Notes: generated by a model from the letters alone, not told the origin. DNA of 64,000 nucleotides from Theristus sp. LFF4_11 (GCA_030248135.1 JASANC010005424.1:44490-108489), one strand, 5' to 3'; numbered from the stretch's first letter, positions 46,159-58,185 are shown. Numbers and translations: made by a program.

Positions 46159-49100
46159 TCAAATATCAATTATAGTTTTGTGCGAGGATCTTTTCGACAA
46201 CGAGCCTTGCTCTTCATTGTCTTTGTCTTCACTGATCACCGACATTCGACCAAAGTTGCCATCCGAGCAGACGTGTCGCGTCAGTTGCTGGTGGATTTGG
46301 CTGGATTTCTTGCGGGTCTCTTTGCGAATTGCTGCTGCCAAAATCTGAGATTGAGAATGTTGGCTCATCATAAGAATTCAGGTGTTATACAGGGTGATCC
46401 AAAAAACTACACGATAAGAATGGGCTTTTGCTTGCCAACTGGTGTATTCTTTGGGCTGAAATTTTAACTGAGCATCACATATATCTATATAGTGTCCCTG
46501 GTTAATTTGTAGTATTAGCTGATTGGTTGCCTGAACATCAGGTTCAAAAAAGAAATTGGAATGGACATTTTCTTTTTTCTTGCTTTGTGATTTGAGTGCG
46601 TTTGCTTTGTGCGGGCAGACAGACAGTGAGATTTTGGTGAAAAATCTTTTTTTGTGATTTATGAGATGAAGACGTCAAAAGCAGCGGTTTTTCATGTCAA
46701 AAAACTTTATTTCGTTTCAAAAAAGAGCGACGGCGACGACGACAATTGGAAACCTGAATTCGCTGTCAAATATTAGCTGCTTTAATTTTTTTGATTAAGA
46801 AAAACGCTTTGGAAGATTTGTATGACGTACATTTTGCAAAATGCAGACGTGTTTTGCTGTCAACTCCTTTTTCCAGGAACAACGACGGCGACGACGACGA
46901 CTTTCGTAGTTCTTTCTTTGGCAAATTGACATTTCGTTTTGCAAACTATTTTTTAATTATAATTTCTGTTTTTTTAACTTCAATTTTAAATTTAGAGCGA
47001 CAATTTTTGCTGAATTTTTTTTCGAAGGAAACGTCGTCGTCGTCAGTTTATCGTTCCTTTTATCAAACAAAAAAGTTTTTTTCCATGAAACTTGCTGTTT
47101 TTGATTTGTCCGCAACTCACAAATCATGAACAAGAACATGAACCATTAAAAAACTCACTGTTTGCCCACGCAAAACAAGCGCACAGAAATTACAATATTC
47201 AGAAAAAAAATTCTTTTTTGAACCTAATGTTCAGGCAACCAATCAGCTAATACTACAAATTATCCAGGACGACTATAGCTTCTTATTTTGTGTGTTAAAA
47301 TTTCAGATAAATTGGTTCACCCTATAATGGATGCGAAACGAAGTATTAAAAACGCAAAAAAATTGCACTTTCCCCCCAAATTGCACGTCCACGACTCAGC
47401 GCTCAAGGAGATGTTTTAGCTTTCTGCTGTGACTTCTTGTTTATTTTCTTACAAAAAGAACAATGCAGGAATCGTTTTTTATGTTTTTTCTGCCACCATT
47501 TTCTCTGAAATCACTGTTTTTTTGTTGCAGCAGCAAAGCCATTTTTTTGTTGTTCTTTTTTTTGAAAGCAGAAAAAACAAAAATTCACAGCAGAAAAAGC
47601 TTGAACAGCTCCTTGAGTGTTGGTTTTTTTGCGTTATGGGTGATGTGTGATTAAAATTTTAGCTCAAGCCATTCGTCCGTTGGCGAGCTAGAGCCGCTTC
47701 TTATCGTGTTGTTTTTTTTTGGATCACCCTGTATTTTGACTAATTTTTTTTAATTTTAAAATTTATTGAAATAAGCACCTGCAAACAGTCGGGGAAACCG
47801 AAAGTTTCAGCGTCTTCAATCGGTGTGTGGCCCCAGCTGAAATTGATTAAGTGACTGACTGCTGGCCAGCTGGGCTTTTTATTTGTATTTTATCTGATAA
47901 GACGATTTTCAAAAATTTTCATTGTTTTTCCGCTACCGATCCTCGGCATGCGGATTCGCGCCGCAGCGATTGACGAGAAAACTGACAACGTGCGTGTGTC
48001 CCTCGCTGGCGGCAACGTGCAACGCAGAACGACTGTCGTAGTCAACCAAGTTCAGGTTGTAGCCGCACGCGAGAAAGCTGCAATCATAGGTGCTCTGTTG
48101 AACACCACGAAACGGGCGTGAAGCACCGAAAAAACCACCATGAAGCATCTCTTGTCGCATATTTGCCGTCAGGTTTCTATTTTGATGTGGTGAATTCACA
48201 AGTAAACTGCGTTCAGGTGAAACTGTTACATGCAGTTCAAACAGCATTATCCATAATGCCTACTGTGGTTTTTGTAATTCACGCTGTGATTTCGCCTGAA
48301 CGCGGTTGTGAAAGCGACGGCGTTGTGGTCGGTGAGCCCGAGCAGACCGTTTCATAGCGTCCAAGTCGCCAGCCTTGGCAGCATAGAGCACATCATTCAC
48401 TTGTGCCGCCATCGCTGCGTCCGCGTGTCGTCGTGGGTCGATCTTGCGTGACTCCGAGTGCAGCAAATTGTCGTAGTTGTGGAAGTTGAAGTTCTTCACC
48501 AGTAGCTGCACGAATACAAAGGGACGCTGCTTTTCGCTAGTAGCTTGGAATGTTGGAAACTGAAGTTTTTCACCAAAATCTGGACCAATATTAGAAAGTG
48601 ACGCCTTTCGCTAGTAGCTAGGTCAATGTTGGAAATTGAAGTTTTTCGTCAGTAGTTGGATCAATATTGGAAATTCACGCTTTTGAGCTGGACCAATATT
48701 GGAAATAGAAGCTTTGCAAAAAGTAACTGGTACCATATATTTGTTTGGTTTTGGTCTTATAATATGCAACATAAAGGCCCATTCATGCACGCGCGCATTA
48801 AAGCGCGTTGACGCGCGCTAACATGAACGTGCGTATGAATGTAGTAGCTACGTGACGCGCGCTTCAGCGCTCGTCAAGCTCTTTGAATGGCGCTTAAGGG
48901 CGCAATATTTCGCGTTACCTCGCAGAATTTGACGCCTCTGATTGGATTTCGGTATTCGTCGAGTGGTGGCGAGAACACTGCGAACGCACAGACACTCGGC
49001 ACACAGATCATCATGCCACCGACGATGGACGCTTTCGCTGGCAGGCCGATCTGGCAGCGACAGTTTCATGTTGTTGTGTTCGCACTGAACTGCGCTGTTT

Positions 49101-51807
49101 TTCGCTATCATGTTTGAGACCGAAAATCGTTTACTCCTAGAGGTTTGAATCATCGACACAGCCGTTTTTTCATTATCATAGCGTGTATCCAATTGGGGAT
49201 GGTAAAAAACCGGTTTTTTTATGTTGTCAGGAAAACGGTTTTATTTCCGTTTTAAAATCCCGTTTTCCCAACACCTAAAACTTGGCCGTCGGGACCAATT
49301 AGAAATACAGTTGAAATTTATGTTTTTAAATGGAGTGAAGTTAAATGGTTATGACACAATTTACTTTTTGACTTTAGCAAAAATGCAATTTTGCGATATC
49401 ATCGTCCAATACTTTTCAACTCCAAAAAATCTTGAAAAACTTTAGGTAAGAACCGGTTTCTTTTATTTTTGCAAGAAAAAACGGAAATAAACCGTTATTT
49501 CGGAAAAAACGTTTTATTTCCCATGCCATTCCTATACCCAATCAATCATAAGTTGAAGTTGACAATGCTAAGTTTTGAGTGTAAGAGTGCAGGCACGAGT
49601 GATCACGATGATACCTTGAAAGCGAACATGCCGGAATAGCTGTACATGCCGCAAGAGAACATCAGTGACAGTGCGTTACGACACGCCTCGTTGCTGAGAA
49701 CACGGTCACCCGTGAACGGACACATGCCACCTGAAAGCAACTGCCGAATGCAGCGCTGGCGTCGGCAGATTTATGCTTAGCACCACCGAGAGAACAACTT
49801 TGCTACTGGCTGCACGTGGTGTAATGGACGCATTTATCAGTTCTATCAGAGATCGTAATACACAGGCTAACCTGCGGCCAGTGTGCCTGCCATGAACGCC
49901 AACGATTCACAGTTTGCTTCGACCGCACAGCAGCGCAAGAAGAAATCAACCGTTTCTTCAATTGAGGTGTCTTTCGGAAGGCACTGCAACGATGCAATTA
50001 CCGTATTCGTAGTTCCAGGTGTGCTCACCGGTCGTTCAAAAAAAGAATTTGAGTGAGTTTGTTTGAACGTACGCCATGTTCCATCAAGAAATAGGTGAGT
50101 GCATAATTGCGATACGCCACTGTCAATTCTTTCTTGTACCTGCGGATGTAAAATTGAGAAAGTTTTTTACTTGATTCCTTTTTGTCAAAAAAATCCGCTA
50201 AAATACAAGATGCGCTCACACTTCTTCATTGAACCCGATGTATTTGTTTCCAGCGAGGCGACGATAAAATTTGATCATCTGCAAAGACAAAAAACTACTT
50301 GAGAGAGTATGTTCTTCCAATGACTAGCACACTGTGCTCGACCTTGTCAATGCGTTCACGGCCCGTCTGTCCTTTGCAGAGCAGTGACGACGTCACGATA
50401 GCGCCAGCGTTCACGATCGGGTTGTGCGGTTTGCCTGCGCAACGTAACACACCGGTTAATCAATCGCAAATCACCAACACGCAACGTGTATGCATCACAC
50501 GTTTGACACCACTGTATCGTTGGGAATTAGTACTCTGCGAAATATGTTGCGTGAAGTCACGCGTTGCTTGAAACGGTGTTTTTTTCACTGGTGTCAGAGC
50601 ATAAGTAACAAGTTTACTTTGTTCGCCAGTAACAACGGCTTCTCATATCCGGCTATCACCGTCAGTGCTGACCATTTTTGTCCAAGCAAATCTCGATGTG
50701 CGACCGTCCGGAGGGCTCTGTGCCGACGTGCCTGTGCACTTCGTCAGCGCCGAATTCATGCAACGCGATTGCATAGTTGAACACGAACACGATCGCTTGC
50801 AGACAGAAGCGCTCGTTCCATTCGCCCCACGAACAGCTGCAACCATGCACCGTTGGCTTTTCGTTGGAGCAGGAAACTAGTTTTATTCAAAAAGATTTGT
50901 GCTTTCTTTTACCGCTGTCCGTCCGTCGAGCAGACGGACACTATGAGTTTGTTCGGGTCTGCTAGCGGTATGCCGGGAATGTAGGCAGCAACCTGAGCAA
51001 AGGTTTCAAGGGTTTTCAAAAGTTATCCGATTTAGCATTCATGAAAATCATTTTAAAGTGCATCGTGGCGGCCCCTTTATGTACCTGCCCACCCTTCATG
51101 CTGGCACATTCTTCATAAATTTCTTCGATTTCACCGCAGAAGTTCTCCCAGTCTTGGATGACCAACTTTCGCCCGAGCACCTTCACGATCAACACGGCAC
51201 TACCAGTGAACGCACTGCAATGCATTTTGCACATTATGCACTCGAAAAAATTCCGACACGATTCAAAATGGGGTACAATTGGAGAAATGGTAAACCATTT
51301 GATAAACCATGGAACCAAACCCACATCTTTCAAAAATAACCTTTCACCTAATCGTTTCAACAAAGAAAGAAAGTTAGTCAAACAAAGTGAACTGTTGTTC
51401 AGATTCTTAAGTTCGTTTTGCTTTGTCCTCATGAGTAAAACAGGATGGTCAACAGTGAATGAATGAGCGCAGCGCACAGTCTGAACGTTGGTTGGTCAAT
51501 GTACAGCCCAGTGAACCACTCAATGTCAGCCCTTCGTTTCACGGTTTTATCATGCAACCCTCCGATGGTGCAAAGAATCTTGCACGTCCCGGAGAGCCGT
51601 TGGTCAGTGACACTGATGCCGCAGACATCGAGGTTCTGAGTGATTTCAATTTAGGTTTTTAAACTTTCAAATAAAATCAAAAGAAGTTGCTCGAACCTGC
51701 AAAAAATTATAGACGTCAAGTGTTTGGAAATCATTGCGGCAGAACAGCGCAAAAATTCGATCCAGATCTTTTGTGATGTTCTCATCGGAAAACGAGTGGC
51801 TTGCCAT
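46159..51807 (-). CDS. Glutaminase-family protein lacking the catalytic Ser/Lys (probable pseudoenzyme)
   Basis: Fifteen minus-strand exons join in phase: 51807-51697, 51635-51478, 51214-51085, 50992-50913, 50836-50673, 50434-50343, 50278-50220, 50139-50073, 49983-49872, 49730-49615, 49050-48919, 48505-48348, 48077-47937, 47836-47779, 46344-46159 (about 587 aa). The order matches animal GLS: an N-terminal helical segment, the beta-lactamase-like glutaminase domain ([28 protein letters not shown]), then ankyrin repeats. The active-site motif S-x-x-K reads A-I-V-F: Ala174 for the nucleophile Ser and Phe177 for the general-base Lys. G-L-P-A-K-S-G is also changed to G-L-P-A-K-A-S. Other conserved residues (the Tyr of A-Y-I-P, the Asn of V-N-A-G, the Tyr of C-G-M-Y) are kept. 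The open frame and splice sites are intact, so it is probably expressed but not a glutaminase. No mitochondrial presequence is visible. The last intron contains a Tc1-type element. Confidence 0.85.
46390..47731. mobile_element. Tc1/mariner-type element in the last intron of the glutaminase-like gene
   Basis: The ends are CAGGGTGATCCAAAAAACTA and its inverse, flanked by TA (46388-89, 47732-33). It belongs to the same family as 22124-23133. A second element (46492-47273) is nested inside. The right end lies about 48 bp from the penultimate exon. Confidence 0.87.
46492..47273. mobile_element. TIR element nested in the Tc1-type element (782 bp)
   Basis: The inverted ends are long (about 60 bp, including TAGTATTAGCTGATTGG and GGTTCAAAAAAGAA) and start GTGTCCCTGG / GTCGTCCTGG. 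TA lies on each side (46490-91, 47274-75). The interior has GACGACGAC-type repeats in both orientations and no transposase. Confidence 0.82.
48540..48720. repeat. Degenerate intronic repeats resembling the adjacent exon edge
   Basis: Three to four imperfect units of the type TTGGAAATTGAAGTTTTTC + CAGTAGTTGGA + CCAATATTGG lie in the intron just upstream (minus-strand sense) of the exon 48348-48505. They resemble that exon's own boundary, GTGGAAGTTGAAGTTCTTC followed by ACCAGTAGCTGC. Copying of the splice-site region is a plausible origin. Confidence 0.5.
49194..49534. mobile_element. hAT-like MITE in a glutaminase-like gene intron (341 bp)
   Basis: The ends are TGGGGATGG and CCATTCCTA with inverted AAACGG/GGTAAAA-type subterminal sequence. 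The flanks TATCCAAT (49186-93) and TACCCAAT (49535-42) agree at 7 of 8 positions, fitting an aged 8-bp duplication. Confidence 0.65.
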
Positions 51808-52398
51808 ACTGCTGCTTCAGAACAATCTAAAATAAAAAATACTTTTTCAGTTTCAATTCACTTTCAAAATTAAACTTGTTCTGCAAATTTTACACCGTAT
51901 TTACATTGCACAGCAATATTCACCTAAAATATCTGAATAACCTTCAAGTTCAGTCTGCCAAATGCATCATTCATCGTCAGCGTTGCGTGCCTGGCTATTC
52001 GAAAAATTGAAAATCGACCTGCCAAAGCTGCTAGTTATAAAATTCATCTTTGCTCAACTAATGAATTAGTCAGTGGGTTGGTTGTCTTGTCTTGATTTTA
52101 ATTACAACTTGGTGGGGTTTCTTGCGTGATGTTTACAAACCGGATGATGCTAGATTTTCGTGTTGTAAAAGGTTTATTGTCCAATCAGAAACTAACTTGC
52201 TAACCCTGAATGACTTTTAAATGAATAAAGATACATTAAATGTTTACTGCTTTCACCGTCACCGACACAAGAAACACAATTAGATCACTGCGCCAAACGG
52301 AGAAAAACCCAAAGCGTGAAAATGAATTATCAAGGCATTTCTCTTCTTATCAAGGTGTCAAGTACTATCAAACATGTTTCTCTTCAGCGCGTGGCGTA

Positions 52399-55300
52399 TC
52401 ATTTGTTTTCTGCTTTCATTGTCGGTTCCTTCGGCGACGGTTTGACCTCAAGCTGGGGTCGATCAGCAAACGGCTCAAGTAAGCGCTCGCAATCAGGATG
52501 GTTGAAAATCTGTGCGTCATCATACGGAGTGTGACCCCAGCTGTAAAATGTCACATTTGAATCATTCACAAAACGATCAACAGCTCGAAATGAAAGTTCA
52601 GTTTCGAAAAACAGTACCGATCAACCGGATTCGGATTGACACGACAGCGATCCAGCAAGAATCGCAACACATCCGTGTGCCCCTCGCTGGCCGCAATGTG
52701 CAACGCTGTGCGACCATCATAGTCTGCCTCGTTCATGTCAACGCCTTGCACAACAAACCTGCAACACAATCATCACACTGAAAATGGCTACTCAGCACTT
52801 TCCTCAACAACTTCTTCATTGGTACCACTGGTACAGACTTTTTTTATTTTGAATGTTGAGAAAAGTGTTGACTTTTGTTTAGGTTTCAAAAGAAAAGCTG
52901 CAGCAACTGGTCGTTGCGTACCCTCGTAGCGCTGTCAAATTGTTCGCCTTGACCGAAAACAGCACATTGGACACCGGATCAGTGTACGTTGAATCAAGTT
53001 CGAGTTTCTTGCGCGGGTCAACTTTCACCGATTCCGTGTGCATCAGGTTGTCGAAGTTGTGGAAGTTGAACTTTTGCACCAGTTCCTGTTGTCAGAACGT
53101 TGTAAAAATGTTGTTATGTGAAAACACGTACATAACCGCAATAGTGGTGTACCACTGCACCTCATAGAAGCGCACGCCCTTCACAGAATTACCGATCGCA
53201 TCGAGCGGCGGGGCAAAGGTGCAAAAGCCGCACAGATTCGGAATGACCGCAATGATTCCACCGCCGACGCCGGATTTTGCAGGCAGACCAACCTGAACAC
53301 GGACACTGTGAAAGTCTTCAGCAAAAAGCAAACAATAATTCTTCAGATGAGATTGCTCGGATTCAATCAACACAAAAGCCTAGGCAGCACCAACCCTGAA
53401 TGCAAACATTCCCGAGTAGTCGTACATGCCGCAGGAGTGCATCAGTGACAGCGCATGGCGGCACGCCTCATTGCTCAGAACCTATTCAATTTTCGCAAAC
53501 TTTCGTGGTCGCCATTTGGAACGTGACCTACCGAGAAGAAATGCTACTGCTGGCCACCTGTTCTCCCGTGGTGGGACAGATGCCACCGTTGGCCAGTGTT
53601 GCAGCCATGACCGCCAACGAATCGCAGGTCACTTGGATCGAGCACATTTGAAAGTAGAACTCCAAGATTGTGCGGATGTCGTCTCTCTTGTCAAAATTCT
53701 AGAAAAAAAGTATTTTTGACCATGTTTATAGTGTCCGCAATATTAATAAGTGGCGCATGTGACCTGAAAGGAAATCAGAACTACAACAAATTTACGCCGT
53801 TCTCTCGCATGTAGTACGACAGCGCGTAATTGCGATCCGCCGTCTCCCGCTCAGAGAGGAATCTGAACGTGTAGAGCCTCCAATTAGCATTCCTTCCTCA
53901 GTTACATCAGCAAATGACACAACAAACGGTCGCTAACGTGGCATTGCTGAAGCCGACAAACTCCCCGCCCGACAATTTCTTGTATTCGTCAATCACCTGA
54001 GTCGTGCAGAAAGAAAGCAGTGACACCATGCATGTAACATGCTGCTGAACTCGTCACTGAACTTAACATGTAACCAATGAACTCGTTCAAAAATAACACG
54101 ACAAAAAACGCACGAAATTGAAACGGTCAGCAAGACAGAGCTTTTTTCGGACGAGTGACGCGCAGACGATTGCGCCCGCGTTGATCATTGGATTGTGCGG
54201 CTTGTCTGGCAAAACGTTTGAATAAACATTTGCTTTAGCTGACTTGCAAACTGTTAGCTTTTAGCTAATTAGCAACACTGCAAATTCTAGCGCTTTCAAA
54301 GTTTCACGACTGACTTTCTTTGTCAAGACAGATTTCGTTGAACAATCGTCCGGACGGTTCGGTGCCGATGTGCTCGTGCACGTGCTCCGGGCCGAGGTCG
54401 TGCAAATTGATGGCGTAGGTGAACGCCTTGCTGATGGACTGGATGCAGAATGGCACACGCGCGTCGCCAAACGACTGACTGCAATTCACAGTGGCATTTG
54501 GAATTGGCAAACTTGAAAGTTTCATTCATTCATACATGAAACTTGAAAGAAAACACAATACATTCATTTCATCACCGTTGACCGTCCACTGAGCAAACGG
54601 ACACTCCGAAGTAATCTGGATTCATTCGAGCCAGCTCTGGTATGTAGTCGGCGTTCTAAAAACGCATAGAATAAAAAAGACTTTCATTATTGCAAAATGT
54701 GATTCTTAAAGCTGCAAATGCAAAAAAACCCAGCACACACGTGGCCGCCTTTGACCGTCTTGCAAATGTCGTAGATTTCTTTGACGTTCTGCACGAATTT
54801 CGGCCACTCGGGAATAACGAATTGTTTCTGCAGCGCTTTCGTCACGAGCAGCATGCAATTCATGATTGCTCTGCAATTTTTTTGTTGATTCTAAAACAGA
54901 CGTTTTTTCAGAGGATACAATCAAAACACCGGTGTCTACTTTTTGAAGGTGTCTCTGTCGAGGTTCAGTCGTTTCATGAACAAATTGTGCGCCTGCTTGT
55001 CCTCATCGTCGCTCTCCTCGCCCTCGTCACTCCGTCCGATTGTGTGCAGTTTGTCGCGCACGTCCTTCAGTCGTGGGTCGTCCAGCAAAATGCCGTTGTT
55101 TTTCAACGTCTGAACGTTCAAATGAAACAATTCAACGGTGTCATGGGCCGCGTCAAGCACGCTAAAAACCATATGCAGTAAATGCAGTTTATTTTTTTTA
55201 GTTCAGTATTTGGTTCAGTTGCAAAAATGAGGGGTGGATGTGAAAGAAACAAGAATGTTTGCTCACTGAAAATAAGCATCAGGCGGAAGTGGGTCTTGCG

Positions 55301-55688
55301 AATGTCAAACAATGAGCACAGCTACTCAAATGTCTCAAATCTCTCGCTCAAATGTCTGACTCTCAAATCACATGTTGAGCCACAGTACCAATGGCAGATC
55401 GAAAGCTGTTGAGCTGCTAGTGTTATCTGCATGCATGCAGCTAAGCAGGAGTGATCTTTTGAGTAACTGTTCTCAGTGAACGACAGGGACATTGTGCTGA
55501 CCTCGACAAACGTGGACACTTGAAAGAGGCCGGTGTCGGTGTCCCTGAACCACTCGTAGACAGCGTCGTCGACGGACTGCGCCGAGGGCGTTGGCGACGT
55601 GGCCCCCTCTCGGTCGCGCTCGTGGTGGCCGAGTGAGATCATGTGCTGCGACGTGCGACGCTTCTTCTCCTCCTGTGGCACGGGCAGC
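52399..55688 (-). CDS. Glutaminase with ankyrin repeats (5' end uncertain)
   Basis: Fourteen minus-strand exons join in phase: 55688-55502, 55109-54940, 54870-54741, 54655-54576, 54478-54315, 54205-54114, 53996-53938, 53862-53796, 53698-53558, 53481-53395, 53292-53161, 53085-52922, 52758-52618, 52540-52399. Using the in-frame ATG at 55642 gives 569 aa. The enzyme hydrolyses glutamine to glutamate and ammonia. The catalytic motif F-C-I-Q-S-I-S-K is intact (Ser188, Lys191). So are A-D-Y-I-P, N-P-M-I-N-A-G, S-E-R-E-x3-[10 protein letters not shown] and [11 protein letters not shown]. Ankyrin repeats with [16 protein letters not shown] follow. The first exon has an acceptor at its edge, so an upstream exon, perhaps with the mitochondrial presequence, is likely but was not found. 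A linker in exon 2 is strongly acidic. The gene lies 590 bp upstream of its inactive paralogue, in the same orientation. Confidence 0.9.
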
Positions 55689-55698
55689 CTGCGAGTTA

Positions 55699-55814
55699 CA
55701 GGGTGCTTCAGGGGGTTGCTATTGAATTGCAGCCCCGCCCGTTGAGTAAACAGGTACAGCACTAGAACAGCTGCTAAAATCGCGTTTTTCAGCAGTCGTT
55801 TTAGTGGCACCCTG
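55699..55814. mobile_element. Very short TIR element (116 bp) beside the first glutaminase exon
   Basis: The ends CAGGGTGCTTCAGG and GTGGCACCCTG are inverted (CAGGGTGC..). The flanks are TA on the left and TT on the right, so the target duplication is imperfect. It lies 10 bp from the exon's acceptor and gives a spurious in-frame N-terminal extension with a GTG start. Confidence 0.5.
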
Positions 55815-57775
55815 TTTTCTCAGTACGCTTCAAGTGCTGACATGCGCAATGCACTACATGTTCCACAAACTTGGCCTTTTTGAGCATGAACATGAACATA
55901 TGCTTTCATAGACATAAATTTGCAGGCATTGTTCAACTTGCATGTGCTGTCCAACATCGGCACTCATCTTGATGTTCGTTTGGCTCGTTCTTCTCTCGGT
56001 CGTAAATCGTTCCTAAAAATCAATTTGCATATTATTTGTTGGTTTATTGTGATGCATGTGGCCGCTAAACGGTCAGAGTTAAAAACTGGGTTTGAAACAG
56101 TCATTATGTAGGTAATGTCATTATATTAGCAGCAATTTCTAAACTTGCTTTTTCTGCATTTCATACTATAACGACATCAGAAACCGATACACTTCTTATA
56201 CCTATCTTATGAACCATGCATTTCAGACTTGGTGTGACTGTCACCGGGTTTGCTTGCACAGTTGCAGTTTCATTGGATGCCACATAATTACACAAAATCG
56301 CTCAACACAACACAGCAAACAACTTTATTTGCAGAAGTTTATGTGTGCATAAAGCCAGTTAACAAAGTTTTTGGCCAACATTACCCACGTGCGTTTGGTA
56401 CACTAATTTCATGCCATTTTTGCTGTTGCTTCTGAAAGCGTTTTTGAAGATTGGTTTGGTGTTGTGCAACGCAAGTATCATACATGTGGTAAAAGCAGGG
56501 GTTGTGGTTCTAGTTTTTTTGTGGTGGTTTTGGGGATCACAAAAAGTGCATTTGGCGCGTCGCAGCGGTCAATAAGTATCTACAACTGTGATGCTCCGAT
56601 TTTGCGTTTTTTCTCAAACAGAAAGGCATGTAAGTTTAAAACAATTGGGGGAACGACCGAAACGCAATATTATGCTGTTCCGTCTGTGTCTCTGAAACAG
56701 CTGTATTTTGCTCGTTTTGTACAACTGCTGCAATAAAGCTGAGATTTGCTAAAGCTTTCCTGTGTGGTTTGGCACATTTCACACAATCCGGTCAGAACGA
56801 AATCCCAATGCTGCGCGACACTCATAAATTTTAAAACCGTTTTCATAAAGCACACATTGAACCCCTGGACCAGCTTTCAGTCAGTAAACGCGATCGATAA
56901 AACTGTTCTGGCTCTGTGCGCCTCTGCAGAATGCAAATATGCCTCCGTCACCTGGTGTTGTTGTTACAGCACAAATCATTATAGTTCTTGTTGTGTTCAC
57001 AGCAAAACAGTGGATTTCGTTTCGAAAAACACACAGCAGGCCTTGTTTTGATTGTAATCGGCGTGAAAAAAACTTCAGCAAGTCTGGTTTTCTTCTGTTT
57101 CAATTAGTATTTTTTGGTTGGAGACTAAACTACGTAGTTGCGTATTTTCACTGTCATTCAACAATTTTTTCGTTCAGTGACTTTTCTCTCTAGACATTTT
57201 CTCAACAACTGCTGGTGCTTTATTTTTCTTCTTCTCCATCGATTTGCCATTCTGTAATTCTGTCCAACAAAAAACCATTTATGTACTTCAAGTCACTGGT
57301 GCCCTAGATTTATTTCCGTTTGCATTTCTTTTGGGTGTGTTCTTTTTTCACTTCCTCAGTTTCGATTTGCGAACCTCGTGACCTCGTGAATCTGAATTTT
57401 GTTTAGTCAGACCGAATTTTTTCTTTAACAAAAAACTTTCAGAAATAAAAACTTTAGAACTTCAGAGTTGCTTTATTTTTGTGGCTCTACTTGTATTTTG
57501 ACTTTGTAAAATTAAAGCAATGCATGAAAACATGTTAATCTTAATCATGCTGTTGAAATAAACTTTCTGTTGAGTTGTTTGACATTCGGCAATATTTTTT
57601 GTGCGTGTCATTGCAACGTGGTTTCGCGTTTTACGTTGATAAATCCATGTGCATTTGTGTATTTTTCAGGCACTTCCATAATTTATTGGCCAGCAAAAGA
57701 AATATTATTGGCTGCAAAAAAATTAAAAATGTAAGCAAAAAATTGAGGATTGAAAGCAAAGAAGCGAACGCAACA
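55815..57775. other. Intergenic region between glutaminase and the small membrane-protein gene
   Basis: AT-rich divergent region. It may hold the missing 5' exon of the glutaminase and the 5' UTR of the plus-strand gene. TGTATTTTTCAG ending at 57669 looks like a splice or trans-splice acceptor. No coding exon could be supported. Confidence 0.45.
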
Positions 57776-58185
57776 ATGGACAAACGAGAAGTGCTCGCTG
57801 TGTCGGCCGAGATTTTGACGCTGATCTTCTTGGTACTACTTTGCTCTGCGTTTCTGATCTGGCTGTGCTTGACTATTGTCTGCAAGTGAGTCCTGCAATT
57901 GTTTTGGAAAATACCTGAATGCAAAGAAACTTTTGAAACTAATTAGTTTAATGATTGTATTTTTTAAATTTCTAATCAAAATGGAAATTTTAAATAAAAC
58001 ATCAAAATAACATTCTACCCATTAGGTACGTGACCAAGTATCGATCGCGACATCTAGCCTCGTACGATTCGTTCTATCAGCAGCTGTATTTGCCACAGAA
58101 AAGTGTCGATGCCCAAATCCAGGTGCCCTCACCCGTGCCAGTTCGCAGTGCTACTGCGTCGCATGAGTATTCAGTGAATCAGTGA
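57776..58185 (+). CDS. Small single-pass membrane protein, function unknown
   Basis: Two exons, 57776-57885 and 58026-58185, join AA|G across a clean GTGAGT...TTAG intron and give 89 aa. Residues 1-10 are charged, about 11-36 form one strongly hydrophobic helix ending C-L-T-I-V-C-K, and the rest is a polar tail with several Tyr, Gln and Pro-Ser segments. No N-terminal signal cleavage site is evident, so it is probably a membrane-anchored protein with a 50-residue tail. I do not recognise the family. The 5' leader contains a minimal ATG-TAA at 57729-57734, which could instead be a GTAAGC donor. Confidence 0.6.

Noticed and set aside
47740..47836. Terminal exon of the glutaminase-like gene ending at 47740
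   Set aside because: It is open, but the donor at 47779 and the exon at 46344-46159 give a C-terminus that continues the ankyrin helix better; kept only as a possible retained-intron form.
54940..55161. Glutaminase exon 2 starting at 55161
   Set aside because: That acceptor breaks the reading phase; the acceptor at 55110 keeps phase and aligns with the family.
55502..55810. Longer N-terminus of the glutaminase starting at a GTG near 55810
   Set aside because: That extension reads through a 116-bp TIR element and uses a non-ATG start; an acceptor at 55689 explains the exon edge.
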